A stretch of DNA of 47,114 nt from Opitutus sp. GAS368. Lineage in GTDB: Bacteria; Verrucomicrobiota; Verrucomicrobiia; Opitutales; Opitutaceae. The notes below the pieces were generated by a model. It saw nothing but the letters and a program-made list of their open reading frames with translations, did no database searches and was not told the origin of the DNA. Positions within the stretch are counted from its first letter, which is position 1. The number at the start of each line of letters is the position of its first letter. Shown here one piece after another: positions 17,783-25,102 of the stretch. The translations under genes and the position numbers were made by a program. The stretch is from positions 1 to 47,114 of the forward strand of contig CAMCHO010000012.1 in the NCBI GenBank assembly GCA_945874455.1, in the 5' to 3' direction.

Positions 17783-17895
17783 GTATTACTCTGTTATTTT
17801 CCTCTCAAAAAACGTCCCTTAAAAATGTCACGTATTACGTGACATTCCCCCTGGGAATTCGGGGTTTTTTGGCAATGAACTTAACAGAATAATAC
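17783..17895. repeat. 113-bp long inverted repeat with central palindrome
   Basis: The outer arms GTATTACTCTGTTA (17783-17796) and TAACAGAATAATAC (17882-17895) match at 13 of 14 positions. Inner arms CAAAAAAC (17806-17813) and GTTTTTTG (17864-17871) pair perfectly about the same centre. A perfect 11-bp-arm palindrome, AATGTCACGTA-T-TACGTGACATT, sits at 17824-17846. It is distinctly AT-richer than its surroundings. CCGGTAT occurs at both edges (17780-17786 and 17899-17905). A MITE-like element or a large regulatory hairpin are both possible; no ORF is inside. Confidence 0.6.
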
Positions 17896-17935
17896 TAGCC
17901 GGTATCACTCACCCTTTTCTGAAGAAAATCTTTTT

Positions 17936-18028
17936 TCACAGAGCGCACCGAGGTCCGCACCAAGGTCACGGAGCCCAACACCGTGTCCGCTCTGTGACCT
18001 TTGTGGGCCGGGCTCCGTGCCCTTTGTG
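17936..18028. repeat. imperfect inverted repeat of the CACAGAG/CACGGAG type
   Basis: TCACAGAGCG (17936-17945) pairs with CGCTCTGTGA (17988-17997). A 19-bp arm at 17958-17976, ending CACGGAGCCC, pairs with the arm at 18010-18028, beginning GGGCTCCGTG, at 16 of 19 positions. The wording resembles the tandem array at 18.9-19.8 kb (CACCGCAGAGAC) and is probably the same broad class of intergenic repeat. Confidence 0.55.
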
Positions 18029-18103
18029 AGATGCATGGGGTCAAGTGGGGTGTGAACTATCCGGCTAGCCCTTCCTCCGAATTCCCTCTTCCCTGTGCGC
18101 CGC

Positions 18104-18262
18104 ATGAAAATCGCCGCCCTGCCTCCCGCGCTGCCCCCTTCCGCCGCTCCCGCCGAGCCGGCGAAACCGGATCGCCGCCTCAAGCTTTGGGGCGTCAAAG
18201 CGCCCGGCGACTGGCCGGCCCGCCCCGAGCGCTCGCTGCAGGCGCAGGGACGGTTGCAATAA
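18104..18262 (+). CDS. possible 52-residue ORF overlapping the crcB start
   Basis: Small open frame from ATG 18104 to TAA 18260-18262, encoding MKIAALPPALPPSAAPAEP and then a more ordered half with LKLWGVKAPGDWPARPE. Its stop shares one base with the crcB start (TAATG), an arrangement typical of translational coupling. I do not recognise the product. It could be a real small gene, a leader ORF that controls crcB translation, or chance; the Pro/Ala-rich start is common in random high-GC frames. Confidence 0.35.
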   Translation: MKIAALPPALPPSAAPAEPAKPDRRLKLWGVKAPGDWPARPERSLQAQGRLQ

Positions 18263-18627
18263 TGATCTGGCTCTCCATCGCCTGCGGCGGCGCGCTCGGC
18301 AGCGTGCTGCGTTTCTGGCTTGCCGACCTCATCGGCCGCCAGGCGGGCGCACCGTTCTGGGGAACGTTGTTCGTCAACGTCACCGGCTGCTTCCTCATCG
18401 GCCTGCTCGGCAATATCCGCGCGGGCGGGCCGAACGAGTTCGATCGATATTTTCTGATGGTGGGTGTGCTCGGTGGCTTCACCACCTTCTCGACCTTCAG
18501 CCTCCAATCGCTCGAATTATTAAAAGCCGGCAGCACCGGTCTCGCCGCCGCAAACGTCGCGCTTTCGATGGTGCTCTGCCTGTTGGGCGTATGGCTCGGT
18601 GCAACCGCAGCCCGTTTACTGTCGTAG
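18262..18627 (+). CDS. crcB: CrcB/Fluc fluoride ion exporter
   Basis: Small membrane protein of 121 residues that forms dual-topology dimers and lets fluoride leave the cell. The family features are all there: the N-terminal GGALGSVLRFWL with the conserved Gly-Arg, FWGTLFVNVTGCFLIG with the pore Asn, GVLGGFTTFSTFSLQ with the Phe-box and Thr-x-x-Thr-Phe-Ser, and four hydrophobic helices. The ATG at 18262 overlaps the upstream small ORF by one base. A fluoride riboswitch was looked for between 17.9 and 18.26 kb and not recognised. The gene is flanked on both sides by repeat-rich DNA. Confidence 0.93.
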   Translation: MIWLSIACGGALGSVLRFWLADLIGRQAGAPFWGTLFVNVTGCFLIGLLGNIRAGGPNEFDRYFLMVGVLGGFTTFSTFSLQSLELLKAGSTGLAAANVALSMVLCLLGVWLGATAARLLS

Positions 18628-18732
18628 ATCCTCATCGTGCCCGATCTAGGCACGCTCACCCTGGGGGACGCGCCCGACTCGGACGACGCCTTCCGCTTTT
18701 ATCCCCACGTCCTTTTGAACGCTGGACGTTTC

Positions 18733-18790
18733 GGTAGCCGCGAGCGCTAGCGAGTGGACCAATCACCACTCGCTGGCGATCGCGGCTACC
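18733..18790. repeat. REP-like hairpin, two opposed copies
   Basis: GGTAGCCGCGAGCGCTAGCG... (18733-18757) and its near reverse complement (18766-18790, ending GATCGCGGCTACC) form 25-bp arms with 8 bases between. Two positions differ. This is the usual layout of a bacterial interspersed mosaic element made of two REP units; the single copy at 17601-17625 matches the right arm with one change. Confidence 0.72.
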
Positions 18791-18848
18791 CGGCCAATCA
18801 CAGTCTGAATCTTTCGGGCGATTTGAATTATTTGGGTGTTTGACCGCT

Positions 18849-18873
18849 GGTAGCTACGAGCGTGAGCGAGTGG
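18849..18873 (+). repeat. REP-like element, diverged copy
   Basis: GGTAGCTACGAGCGTGAGCG followed by AGTGG matches the REP-like consensus of this region at about 21 of 25 positions. It lies directly before the tandem array. Confidence 0.6.
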
Positions 18874-18905
18874 AGTTTCGGCTAGGATCTGGCTACCGCG
18901 CGTCC

Positions 18906-19818
18906 TCTGCGTCGGATTCTCCTGTCTCTGCGGTGCCCTCTCCGTTTATTCGCTCCACACTATTCGCTCCACGCCGATCCATCTGCACCGCAGAGACGGC
19001 ACTGACACGCAGAGAAAAACCTGCTGCGTCGCTCGTTTTGATTCACCGATCAGGTGAATCTTCCGAGACCGAAAAATGAGCGAAAATCAGCGCTTCAACT
19101 CCTGAACCCGTTGGCGGTGCTTCGCGTTCCTTGCTTCCTCTGCGTCGGATTCCCCTGTCTCTGCGGTGCCCTCTCCGTTTATTCGCTCCAAGCTAGTCGC
19201 TCCGCGCCGATCCATCTGCACCGCAGAGACGACACCGGCACGCAGAGAAAACCCTGCTGCGTCGCTCGTTTCATTCACCAATCAGGTGAATCTTCCGAGA
19301 CCGAAAAATGAGCGAAAACCAACGGTTCAACTCCTGATCCCGTTGGCTAGTGGCTACCTCGTTTCCTCTGCGTCGGATTCTCCTGTCTCTGCGGTGCCCT
19401 CTCCGTTTATTCGCTCCACGCTACTCGCTCCACGCCGATCCGTTTGCACCGCAGAGACGACACCGGCACGCAGAGAAAACCCCGCTGCGTCGCTCGTTTG
19501 ATTCACCGATTAGATGAATCTTCCGAGACCGAAAAATGAGCGAAAATCAGCGGTTCAACTCCTCATCCCGTTGGCTAGCCGGATCGTCGTTTCCTCTGCG
19601 GCGGATTCCCCCATCTCTGCGGTGCCCTCTCCGTTTATTCGCTCCACGCTATTCGCTCCACGCCGATCCATTTGCACCGCAGAGACGGCACCGGCACGCA
19701 GGGAAACCCCTGCTGCGTCGCCCGTTTTGATTCACCGTCAGGTGAATCTTCCGAGACCGAAAAATGAGCGAAAATCAGCGGTTCAACTCCTGACCCCGTT
19801 TTTCTGACCCCGTTTTTC
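18906..19818. repeat. four tandem copies of a ~228-bp unit
   Basis: Copies begin with TCTGCGtCGGA-like sequence at 18906, 19139, 19367 and 19595, giving periods of 233, 228 and 228 bp. Each has CTCTGCGGTGCCCTCTCCGT, then CACCGCAGAGACG and CACGCAGAGAAA, so every unit can fold into a hairpin with CTCTGCGGTGC pairing to GCACCGCAGAG. Each ends with the sequence coding for the letters PRPKNERK in one frame, next to GATTCACC...GGTGAATC. The array closes with TGACCCCGTTTTTC twice in a row (19791-19818). Overlapping frames through it give repeated peptides but no credible gene. It ends about 210 bp before a TonB-receptor start. Confidence 0.85.
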
Positions 19819-20028
19819 TGGCCCGGTCACAAATCCCAGGGGATCAGCAGCGGACCACGCTGGGCTCCTTTTTGCCGCTGAACAATCAGCGGCCTGATCC
19901 CGTTCGGCTGCCCGTGCCTGAAAATCCAGCCCGCATCAGCAATTCTTGCCTTCATCGAAGGTTTCCATTTTTGGTTTCACCGTCTCTTGAGTTACCCCCA
20001 ATCGCTTGGAATCCCCCTCCTTGAATCT
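19819..20028. other. upstream region of the TonB-dependent receptor
   Basis: Holds GGGATCAG (19840-19847) paired with CTGATCCC (19894-19901), and inside it a hairpin CCGCTG-N6-CAGCGG at 19875-19892. These could be a transcription attenuator or the end of the repeat array. No promoter was recognised. Confidence 0.4.
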
Positions 20029-23000
20029 ATGAAATCGACCCTCCGCTTCGCGTTTAACGTTCCCTCGTTCTTGATTGCGCTGCTCGCCAGTACCCTCGTC
20101 CACGCGCAGGCGTTGGGCTCCGCCACAATCAGTGGGCAAGTCAGTAACGCCGCCACCAAGTCCTACTTGCAGGGCGCCCTGGTGGAAATCGTCGGCACGG
20201 CCCTCTCGACGACGACCGATCGTGAAGGACGCTTCGAACTCGCCGGCGTGCCCGCGGGCGCGACCACCTTGAGCGTGAGTTATTCAGGTTTGGACGCGAA
20301 GCAGGTGCCGGTGGCGGTCGCCGCGGGTCGGCGGAGCACGCAGGATGTCGAGCTCACGTCTGCGATTTATAAAATGGAAAAGTTCACCGTCGCGGGTGAG
20401 CGTGAAGGGACGGCCCTCGCCGAGACCTTGCAGCGCTTGGCGCCAAACGTGAAGAACGTCGTCTCTTCGGATACCTTTGGAAATATCGCCGATGGTAACA
20501 TTGGCGATATGCTTCAGCACGTGGTGGGAATCACCGCTGATTATAACGGTCCCGATGTTCGCCAGATCAGCATTCGTGGCGTGGGTTCTGCGTTGAGTTC
20601 CGTGACGATGGATGGTTCCCAAGTCGCGAGTGCGCAGTCGGCGGGCACCGGCCGACAATTCGAATTTGAAACCGCCTCGCTGGGTAATATTGAATCGATC
20701 GAGGTTACCAAGGCCCCGACGCCGGATATGGACGGCGCGTCGATCGGCGGGAGCGTCAACCTCGTAACCAAGAGCCCTTTTGATCGGAAAGAAGGCCGCG
20801 TCTTCACGTATACAATCGGACTGGCGGCGCAGCCCACTTATTCGGGTCCCGTCGATGCGACGTGGAAGCAACCTATTCGCGGGTTTGGCCCATCAATGAA
20901 TTTTAATTATTCCGATGTCATCGGTGAAAAGCGGAATATCGGTATCTCGCTCACGGCCACGGTGCATAGCCAGCCGGCGGGCGGCGCGCTCATCAATAGC
21001 TCGTACGAGCGCCGGAATGATGAGGGCCCGGCTTTTGCGAATAGCATCAGTCGTTACATTGTGAACGGGATTACGCGCTCGCGAGTCGCGACTGGGGCCA
21101 AGGTTGTTTATAAGTATAGCGAAAATACCCAGATTTCGCTGAATAATATTCTTAATTTCTTTCACGAAAACAACGACACGCGCTACCATACGCTCAATTC
21201 GCAAGTGACGACCTCGGCCGCGGTTCCTAACTTGATCGCGACGGTCGATTCCGCAGGTAAGCGCACGGGCGGAGGCTTCGTGAAGCCCGGCTACACCAAC
21301 ACGCTCACGCAGATTTTTGCCAACAGCGTCGAACCTGTGACGCCCGCGGCGGAGTACTATACTTCCAAGTGGACGGGCTTGGGGGGCACTGCCAATTTAA
21401 ATGTGGCTTCAAACGACAAGTCAGGCCGCACCTATGTGTTCGCGCCGAGTGTGCGGCACAAGTTTCCGGGGATGTTGATCGATTACGGTCTCTCTTATTC
21501 GAACTCGGCCACCTACTACGATGTGCAACACGAAAACGATAAATACAAGGCACGGCCCACGGCAGCCGCCTTTCTGGAAATTCCCAACCTCGGTTTCGCG
21601 ATTGATCGTTCGCAAGGAGCCTTGGTTCCGGTCGTGCGCCAAACTGAAGGACCCGATTGGCAGAATTTTAAGAACTATAGTCGTCTTCGCATCGACCAGA
21701 ACGACCAGCGGGGTTTTGATAAAGTCTATGCGGCGAAGTTCGATCTGAGGAAGGATATCGCCACTAAGATTCCGTTTTACCTGAAGACTGGGTTTACCGC
21801 CCAGCGGCAGACTCGCCACCTCTGGACAAATCCCCACCGCTACTTTTACACCGGTCCCGACGGCCTGTTAAATACCGCGGACGACAGCGTGGGCATCGAG
21901 GCCTTTAGCGCTTCCGCTAACGACTATACGTGGGACGAAAAAGAATATTATCTGAATCGCGGCGGTGTGCCACCTTGGGTCGATCCGTACAAGGTCGCGG
22001 CCCATCGGCGCGATAATCCTACAAAGTGGAAGGAAGATGTTTCCCTCACGAGCGGTCGACTGACGAGCGATCAGCAAATCCAAGAAACCATCGGGGCGGC
22101 TTACTTAATGGGTAATGTCCGGATTACGCGTCAGCTTTCGCTGCTGACCGGTCTACGGGTTGAAAATACGAAAGTGAGCGGTAACGGTCCGTTGAATTTT
22201 ATCACCGCTGAGGAGCGCGCGCGGCGGGCGGCGTGGGTGGGGCCTGTGACCGACGCCGAGGTTATCCGCCGCAACTTAGCCCAATACGGTTCGCGCGCGA
22301 CGAATCAGGGCGACTACCGCTTCCTGCTGCCGGGTGTGCATACGAAGTATCAATGGACGAGTAATTTGCTGACGCGCCTCAGCTGGTCGACCGGGGTGGG
22401 GCGGCCGCCTTTCGGCTCAATTATCCCGAATACTTCGGTTAATGATGCAGGGCAGACCCTCACCGTGACCAATCCAAACCTGCGTCCCCAGTATGGTCGG
22501 AACTGGGATTTTACCTCGGAGTATTACTTTAATCCGCAGGGCATGATTTCATTCGGCGCCTTTCACAAAAAGATCACGGATTACATCCAGAGCGACAGCA
22601 GCCAGTTTGTGCCAGACGGCGCCAACAATGGCTATGATGGGCAATATGCCGGCTATCGGATTACGACTTCGCGGAATAGCGGCTACGCGCAGATTCGCGG
22701 ATTGGAATTCAACTACCAACAACAGCTGACCTACCTGCCTGGTTGGGCGAAGGGTCTTAGCCTGTACGGTAATGCCACGAAGCTGTGGACCAAGGGGAAT
22801 AACTCGGCGTTCGTGACTGGTCCAGGGAGCAGCGCGGGCGGTACCTTGGCCGGTTTCCTCGATTTTACCGGTAATATTGGCGTCGGCTTTCGCGGCTACG
22901 GCTTCGATCTCCGCCTGCAAGCGGTCTACCGTGGCGAGTACTTGATATCGAACTCGGCGACGCCCGCACTGGTCACTTGGCAACTCCCGAAGACCTCGTG

Positions 23001-23169
23001 GACGTGGAAATCCCGCTACGCCTTTACGAAGACCGTCAGCGGCTTTTTTGACGTAGAGAATTTCACCGAGACCTTGCTCGACAATCGGTACGCGGCGTTT
23101 CGCGATCGCCCGAATTCCTGGCGCACCTTTCACAGCAAGGTCGTGTTTGGCTTGAGCGGTCGTCTCTAA
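20029..23169 (+). CDS. TonB-dependent receptor with N-terminal carboxypeptidase-regulatory-like domain
   Basis: Outer-membrane energy-coupled importer of 1,046 residues. The ATG at 20029 gives MKSTLRFAFNVPSFLIALLA with a signal peptide ending about VHA-QA; a TTG 14 codons earlier is less likely. Residues ~32-110 are a carboxypeptidase-D regulatory-like fold (ISGQVSNAATKSYLQGALVE). The plug is at about 115-260 with QISIRGVG and IESIEVTKAPTPDMDGASIG. The rest is the beta-barrel, ending GLSGRL. The substrate is unknown; this receptor class in Verrucomicrobiota often imports polysaccharide fragments without a SusD partner, and none is adjacent. Codon usage is visibly more A/T-rich than in the neighbouring genes. 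It is followed by a good terminator. Confidence 0.9.
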   Translation: MKSTLRFAFNVPSFLIALLASTLVHAQALGSATISGQVSNAATKSYLQGALVEIVGTALSTTTDREGRFELAGVPAGATTLSVSYSGLDAKQVPVAVAAGRRSTQDVELTSAIYKMEKFTVAGEREGTALAETLQRLAPNVKNVVSSDTFGNIADGNIGDMLQHVVGITADYNGPDVRQISIRGVGSALSSVTMDGSQVASAQSAGTGRQFEFETASLGNIESIEVTKAPTPDMDGASIGGSVNLVTKSPFDRKEGRVFTYTIGLAAQPTYSGPVDATWKQPIRGFGPSMNFNYSDVIGEKRNIGISLTATVHSQPAGGALINSSYERRNDEGPAFANSISRYIVNGITRSRVATGAKVVYKYSENTQISLNNILNFFHENNDTRYHTLNSQVTTSAAVPNLIATVDSAGKRTGGGFVKPGYTNTLTQIFANSVEPVTPAAEYYTSKWTGLGGTANLNVASNDKSGRTYVFAPSVRHKFPGMLIDYGLSYSNSATYYDVQHENDKYKARPTAAAFLEIPNLGFAIDRSQGALVPVVRQTEGPDWQNFKNYSRLRIDQNDQRGFDKVYAAKFDLRKDIATKIPFYLKTGFTAQRQTRHLWTNPHRYFYTGPDGLLNTADDSVGIEAFSASANDYTWDEKEYYLNRGGVPPWVDPYKVAAHRRDNPTKWKEDVSLTSGRLTSDQQIQETIGAAYLMGNVRITRQLSLLTGLRVENTKVSGNGPLNFITAEERARRAAWVGPVTDAEVIRRNLAQYGSRATNQGDYRFLLPGVHTKYQWTSNLLTRLSWSTGVGRPPFGSIIPNTSVNDAGQTLTVTNPNLRPQYGRNWDFTSEYYFNPQGMISFGAFHKKITDYIQSDSSQFVPDGANNGYDGQYAGYRITTSRNSGYAQIRGLEFNYQQQLTYLPGWAKGLSLYGNATKLWTKGNNSAFVTGPGSSAGGTLAGFLDFTGNIGVGFRGYGFDLRLQAVYRGEYLISNSATPALVTWQLPKTSWTWKSRYAFTKTVSGFFDVENFTETLLDNRYAAFRDRPNSWRTFHSKVVFGLSGRL

Positions 23170-23195
23170 GCAAGACCCACTTGGGGAAAATTCAG

Positions 23196-23231
23196 CCGCG
23201 CGCCGCTCGTGGGAGTGGGCGCGGTTTTTTT
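23196..23231 (+). terminator. rho-independent terminator after the TonB receptor
   Basis: Stem CCGCGC (23196-23201) with GCGCGG (23219-23224), followed by seven T residues, 26 bp after the receptor stop. Confidence 0.75.
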
Positions 23232-23422
23232 GCGCCCGCGCGGGCCCTTCTTAATCGCAGTTGAAACATGGTAAGCGTTCAACTCTGACAGGTGTATCCC
23301 GTTCGGCATTCCACCTCGACTCCAAACCCCCAAGCCCGATCCCTTTCTACTGCCCTCACGCTCGAGCGTGGACGTGATCGGGAGCGAGTGAGCGCGAGCC
23401 TGGCGGCTAAAAAAGAAACGGG

Positions 23423-23668
23423 CTACAAGCCGAGCTTGGCGAGGAGCTCCTCGACGGTGAGACGATGATGCGCGGCGACGGGCTTGAGCACGCCGCCGAG
23501 CAGCGTGCCTATTTTCAGCGGCTTGTGGTTGGGCACGGTGACGTGATGTGCGCCGTTGACCTGGGTCGTCAGCCGGACGTGCGAGCCGTCCTGCCGCACT
23601 CGCTCGTAGCCCAGCACGCCCAACGCGCGGGCCACGTCCTGGCCGGAGAGCTGGCGCGGGACTCTCAC
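23423..23668 (-). CDS. hicA: HicA-family mRNA interferase toxin
   Basis: 81-residue toxin with a double-stranded-RNA-binding-like fold that cleaves mRNA. The family pattern is clear: LSGQDVARALGVLGYERVRQ, then DGSHVRL with catalytic His30, and VTVPNHKPLKIGTLLGGVLK. The start is GTG at 23666-23668, whose bases overlap the hicB stop as GTGA, so its translation is coupled to the antitoxin. No truncation or missing key residue is seen. Confidence 0.88.
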   Translation of the reverse strand: MRVPRQLSGQDVARALGVLGYERVRQDGSHVRLTTQVNGAHHVTVPNHKPLKIGTLLGGVLKPVAAHHRLTVEELLAKLGL

Positions 23669-23883
23669 GTCGCGAGCACTTCGTCGCGGACGAAGTGGAG
23701 CCGGATGAGCCGAGGCATCGGGCCGGGCACGCCGTCGCCGAAGTGGCATTGCACGGCGTCGCGCACCATGTCGCGCAGTTCGTCCATGGTCTCGCCCTGT
23801 GTCGCGATGGCGTGGCCGAGCGCGGTCGCCACATAGCCGCCGTCCGCCTCGTCCTCGCGCACTTCAAAAATAATTTCGATCAT
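23665..23883 (-). CDS. hicB: HicB-family antitoxin
   Basis: 72-residue partner of HicA, with the partial RNase-H-like fold of the family: FEVREDEADGGYVATAL, then GHAIATQGETMDELRDMVRD. The short form seems to have no C-terminal DNA-binding helix-turn-helix or ribbon, which would limit autoregulation. ATG at 23881-23883. The order antitoxin then toxin is common but not universal for hicAB loci. It is directly downstream of an integrase remnant. Confidence 0.85.
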   Translation of the reverse strand: MIEIIFEVREDEADGGYVATALGHAIATQGETMDELRDMVRDAVQCHFGDGVPGPMPRLIRLHFVRDEVLAT

Positions 23884-23939
23884 GGCGTGCAGTGTGCGGA
23901 GTGGCGGACGGGTTTCAACTCTCGCGTTCGCGGGGGGGT

Positions 23940-24125
23940 GACACTTCGCGTGCGTTTTTTTGAGGTCCGCAATCGTGACCTTCGCGTAGATCCGCAATCG
24001 TGAGCTTCGCGTAGGGCTGCAAGGTGTCGAGGTGCTCGTGGCCGAGGAGTTCTTTCACGTGCCAGAGCTTCGCGCCGCCGCGGATCGACTCCGTGGTGCA
24101 ACTGGGGCGGAAGCTGGCTGACTCA
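23940..24125 (-). pseudogene. tyrosine recombinase C-terminal remnant
   Basis: Minus-strand translation gives ESIRGGAKLWHVKELLGHEH then LDTLQPYAKLTIADL, the helix and active-Tyr region at the C-terminus of XerC/D-like integrases (family pattern GGA...V.ELLGH...T..Y). The Tyr is present; the catalytic domain upstream is missing and the upstream His-x-x-Arg box is not seen. A 25-bp tandem duplication inside it causes a frameshift, after which a second copy reads YAKVTIADLKKTHAKCHP. Clearly a broken gene. Confidence 0.7.
23966..24015. repeat. 25-bp tandem duplication in the integrase remnant
   Basis: TCCGCAATCGTGACCTTCGC + GTAGA (23966-23990) is followed at once by the same 25 bases with two changes (23991-24015). 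Because 25 is not a multiple of three, it shifts the recombinase frame. Confidence 0.8.
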
Positions 24126-24295
24126 CCGCGGCCAGCTCCTGCCTACTCTACCCCCGTTTGCCATTCAGAGGTAAAAAATTAGCCCAGCGTGTCAGGCCAG
24201 AGCAGCGATGGCCGGTAGCTCGTGGTCGGGTGCGGCTTGGCCGGACGCACAGGTGCGGCTTTACGTGTAGCCCAATCCCGGTATCGTGTCGCGGC

Positions 24296-24571
24296 ATGAG
24301 CACCATTACCGCGATCCTTGAGCCGCACGCCGATGGCACGCTGCATTTGCCGCTGCCGACCGCATTCTCGGGCGGAAAAGTGAAGGTCACGGCGACCCTC
24401 GCGGTCGCCGAAGAATCGGGGGAAACGGTGCGGGCGACCCCGGAAATGGTGCGGCAACGGATGGCGGCGTTGGCACGGCTGCGCGAATTGAATCCGTTCC
24501 GGGAGGTGGTTGATCCGGTGGCTTGGCAGCGCGAAATCCGCGAGGATCGTCCCGCCCCGGGTCGGGACTGA
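24296..24571 (+). CDS. VapB-like antitoxin
   Basis: 91-residue protein upstream of a PIN-domain toxin gene. The N-terminal half (MSTITAILEPHADGTLHLPL, then GGKVKVTATL) looks like a beta-strand-rich AbrB-like or DUF2281-type start, and the C-terminal half is charged and helical (EMVRQRMAALARLRELNPF). The identity rests mainly on position: its TGA is one base before the toxin ATG (TGACATG). An ATG at 24296 is chosen over an upstream in-frame Met because only this gives an antitoxin-like N-terminus. Confidence 0.72.
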   Translation: MSTITAILEPHADGTLHLPLPTAFSGGKVKVTATLAVAEESGETVRATPEMVRQRMAALARLRELNPFREVVDPVAWQREIREDRPAPGRD

Positions 24572-24572
24572 C

Positions 24573-24944
24573 ATGGTGCTGGATACGAATATTCTGATTT
24601 ACGCCACCGGGCCAGACGGCCCGAAACTGCATCGTTGGCTGGCGGATCCCAATGCGACCGTGAGTGTGATTTCCCGGATCGAGACGCTCGGCTTCTACAA
24701 AATCACGCCGGAAGAAAAGAGCGCGCTGACGGCGATGTTGGCAACGTTGCCCGAATTGGCGCTGAACGAAACGGTCGCCACCACCGCGATCATGCTCCGC
24801 CAGCAACGCAAGATGGCGCTCGGCGACGCAGTCATCGCGGCGACCGCGCTCACGCACAACCTGCCACTGGTCACGCGCAACACGCAGGACTTCAAGCTCG
24901 TCGCCGGACTACGCCTGCTCGATCCGTTTGCGACCGCCACCTGA
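24573..24944 (+). CDS. vapC: VapC-like PIN-domain ribonuclease toxin
   Basis: 123-residue PIN domain with the acidic metal-binding set in place: D4 in MVLDTNILIYA, E37 in SRIETLG, D85 in ALGDAVIAATA, and D106 in TRNTQDFK. All four family positions are intact, so nuclease activity against RNA is expected. Together with the preceding gene it forms a toxin-antitoxin pair. The two TA pairs and the integrase remnant are within 1.5 kb, which suggests an acquired segment. Confidence 0.88.
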   Translation: MVLDTNILIYATGPDGPKLHRWLADPNATVSVISRIETLGFYKITPEEKSALTAMLATLPELALNETVATTAIMLRQQRKMALGDAVIAATALTHNLPLVTRNTQDFKLVAGLRLLDPFATAT

Positions 24945-25102
24945 GACGCGGTCAGGAAACCGGGGTCAGGTGTTGGGGTTTGGGGTTCGTCGATTTTCCG
25001 GGTGAAGGAGTCTTGCTTGGGAGGTTCCGAGACGTGCGCGGCCTGCCACGCGCATGGCGGGGTAGGCAATGGGGTTTTGCCGAGCGCTCACTCCCGCGCT
25101 CC

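Larger units (their letters stand above)
17498..18103. other. repeat-filled intergenic region after dnaE2
   Basis: About 600 bp with no credible gene. From left to right it holds a REP-like copy at 17601-17625, a CCGCCTTGAGGCGG palindrome near 17750, the 113-bp inverted repeat at 17783-17895 and a second inverted repeat at 17936-18028, described separately. No clear rho-independent terminator for dnaE2 was seen directly after its stop. Confidence 0.7.
18628..18905. other. intergenic region with REP-like hairpins
   Basis: No gene is seen between crcB and the tandem array. It contains the REP-like hairpin 18733-18790 and a single REP-like copy 18849-18873. Confidence 0.65.

Noticed and set aside
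17900-18262. Fluoride riboswitch upstream of crcB
   Set aside because: The expected conserved pseudoknot core was not recognised; the inverted repeats there belong to the CACAGAG/CACGGAG class. A covariance search would be decisive.
18840-19807. Several overlapping frames of 79-111 codons in the tandem array
   Set aside because: They repeat the same peptide because the DNA repeats; there is no start context and no conserved gene feature.
18906-19818. CRISPR array
   Set aside because: The repeat period is about 228 bp with conserved, not variable, spacers, and no cas genes are near.
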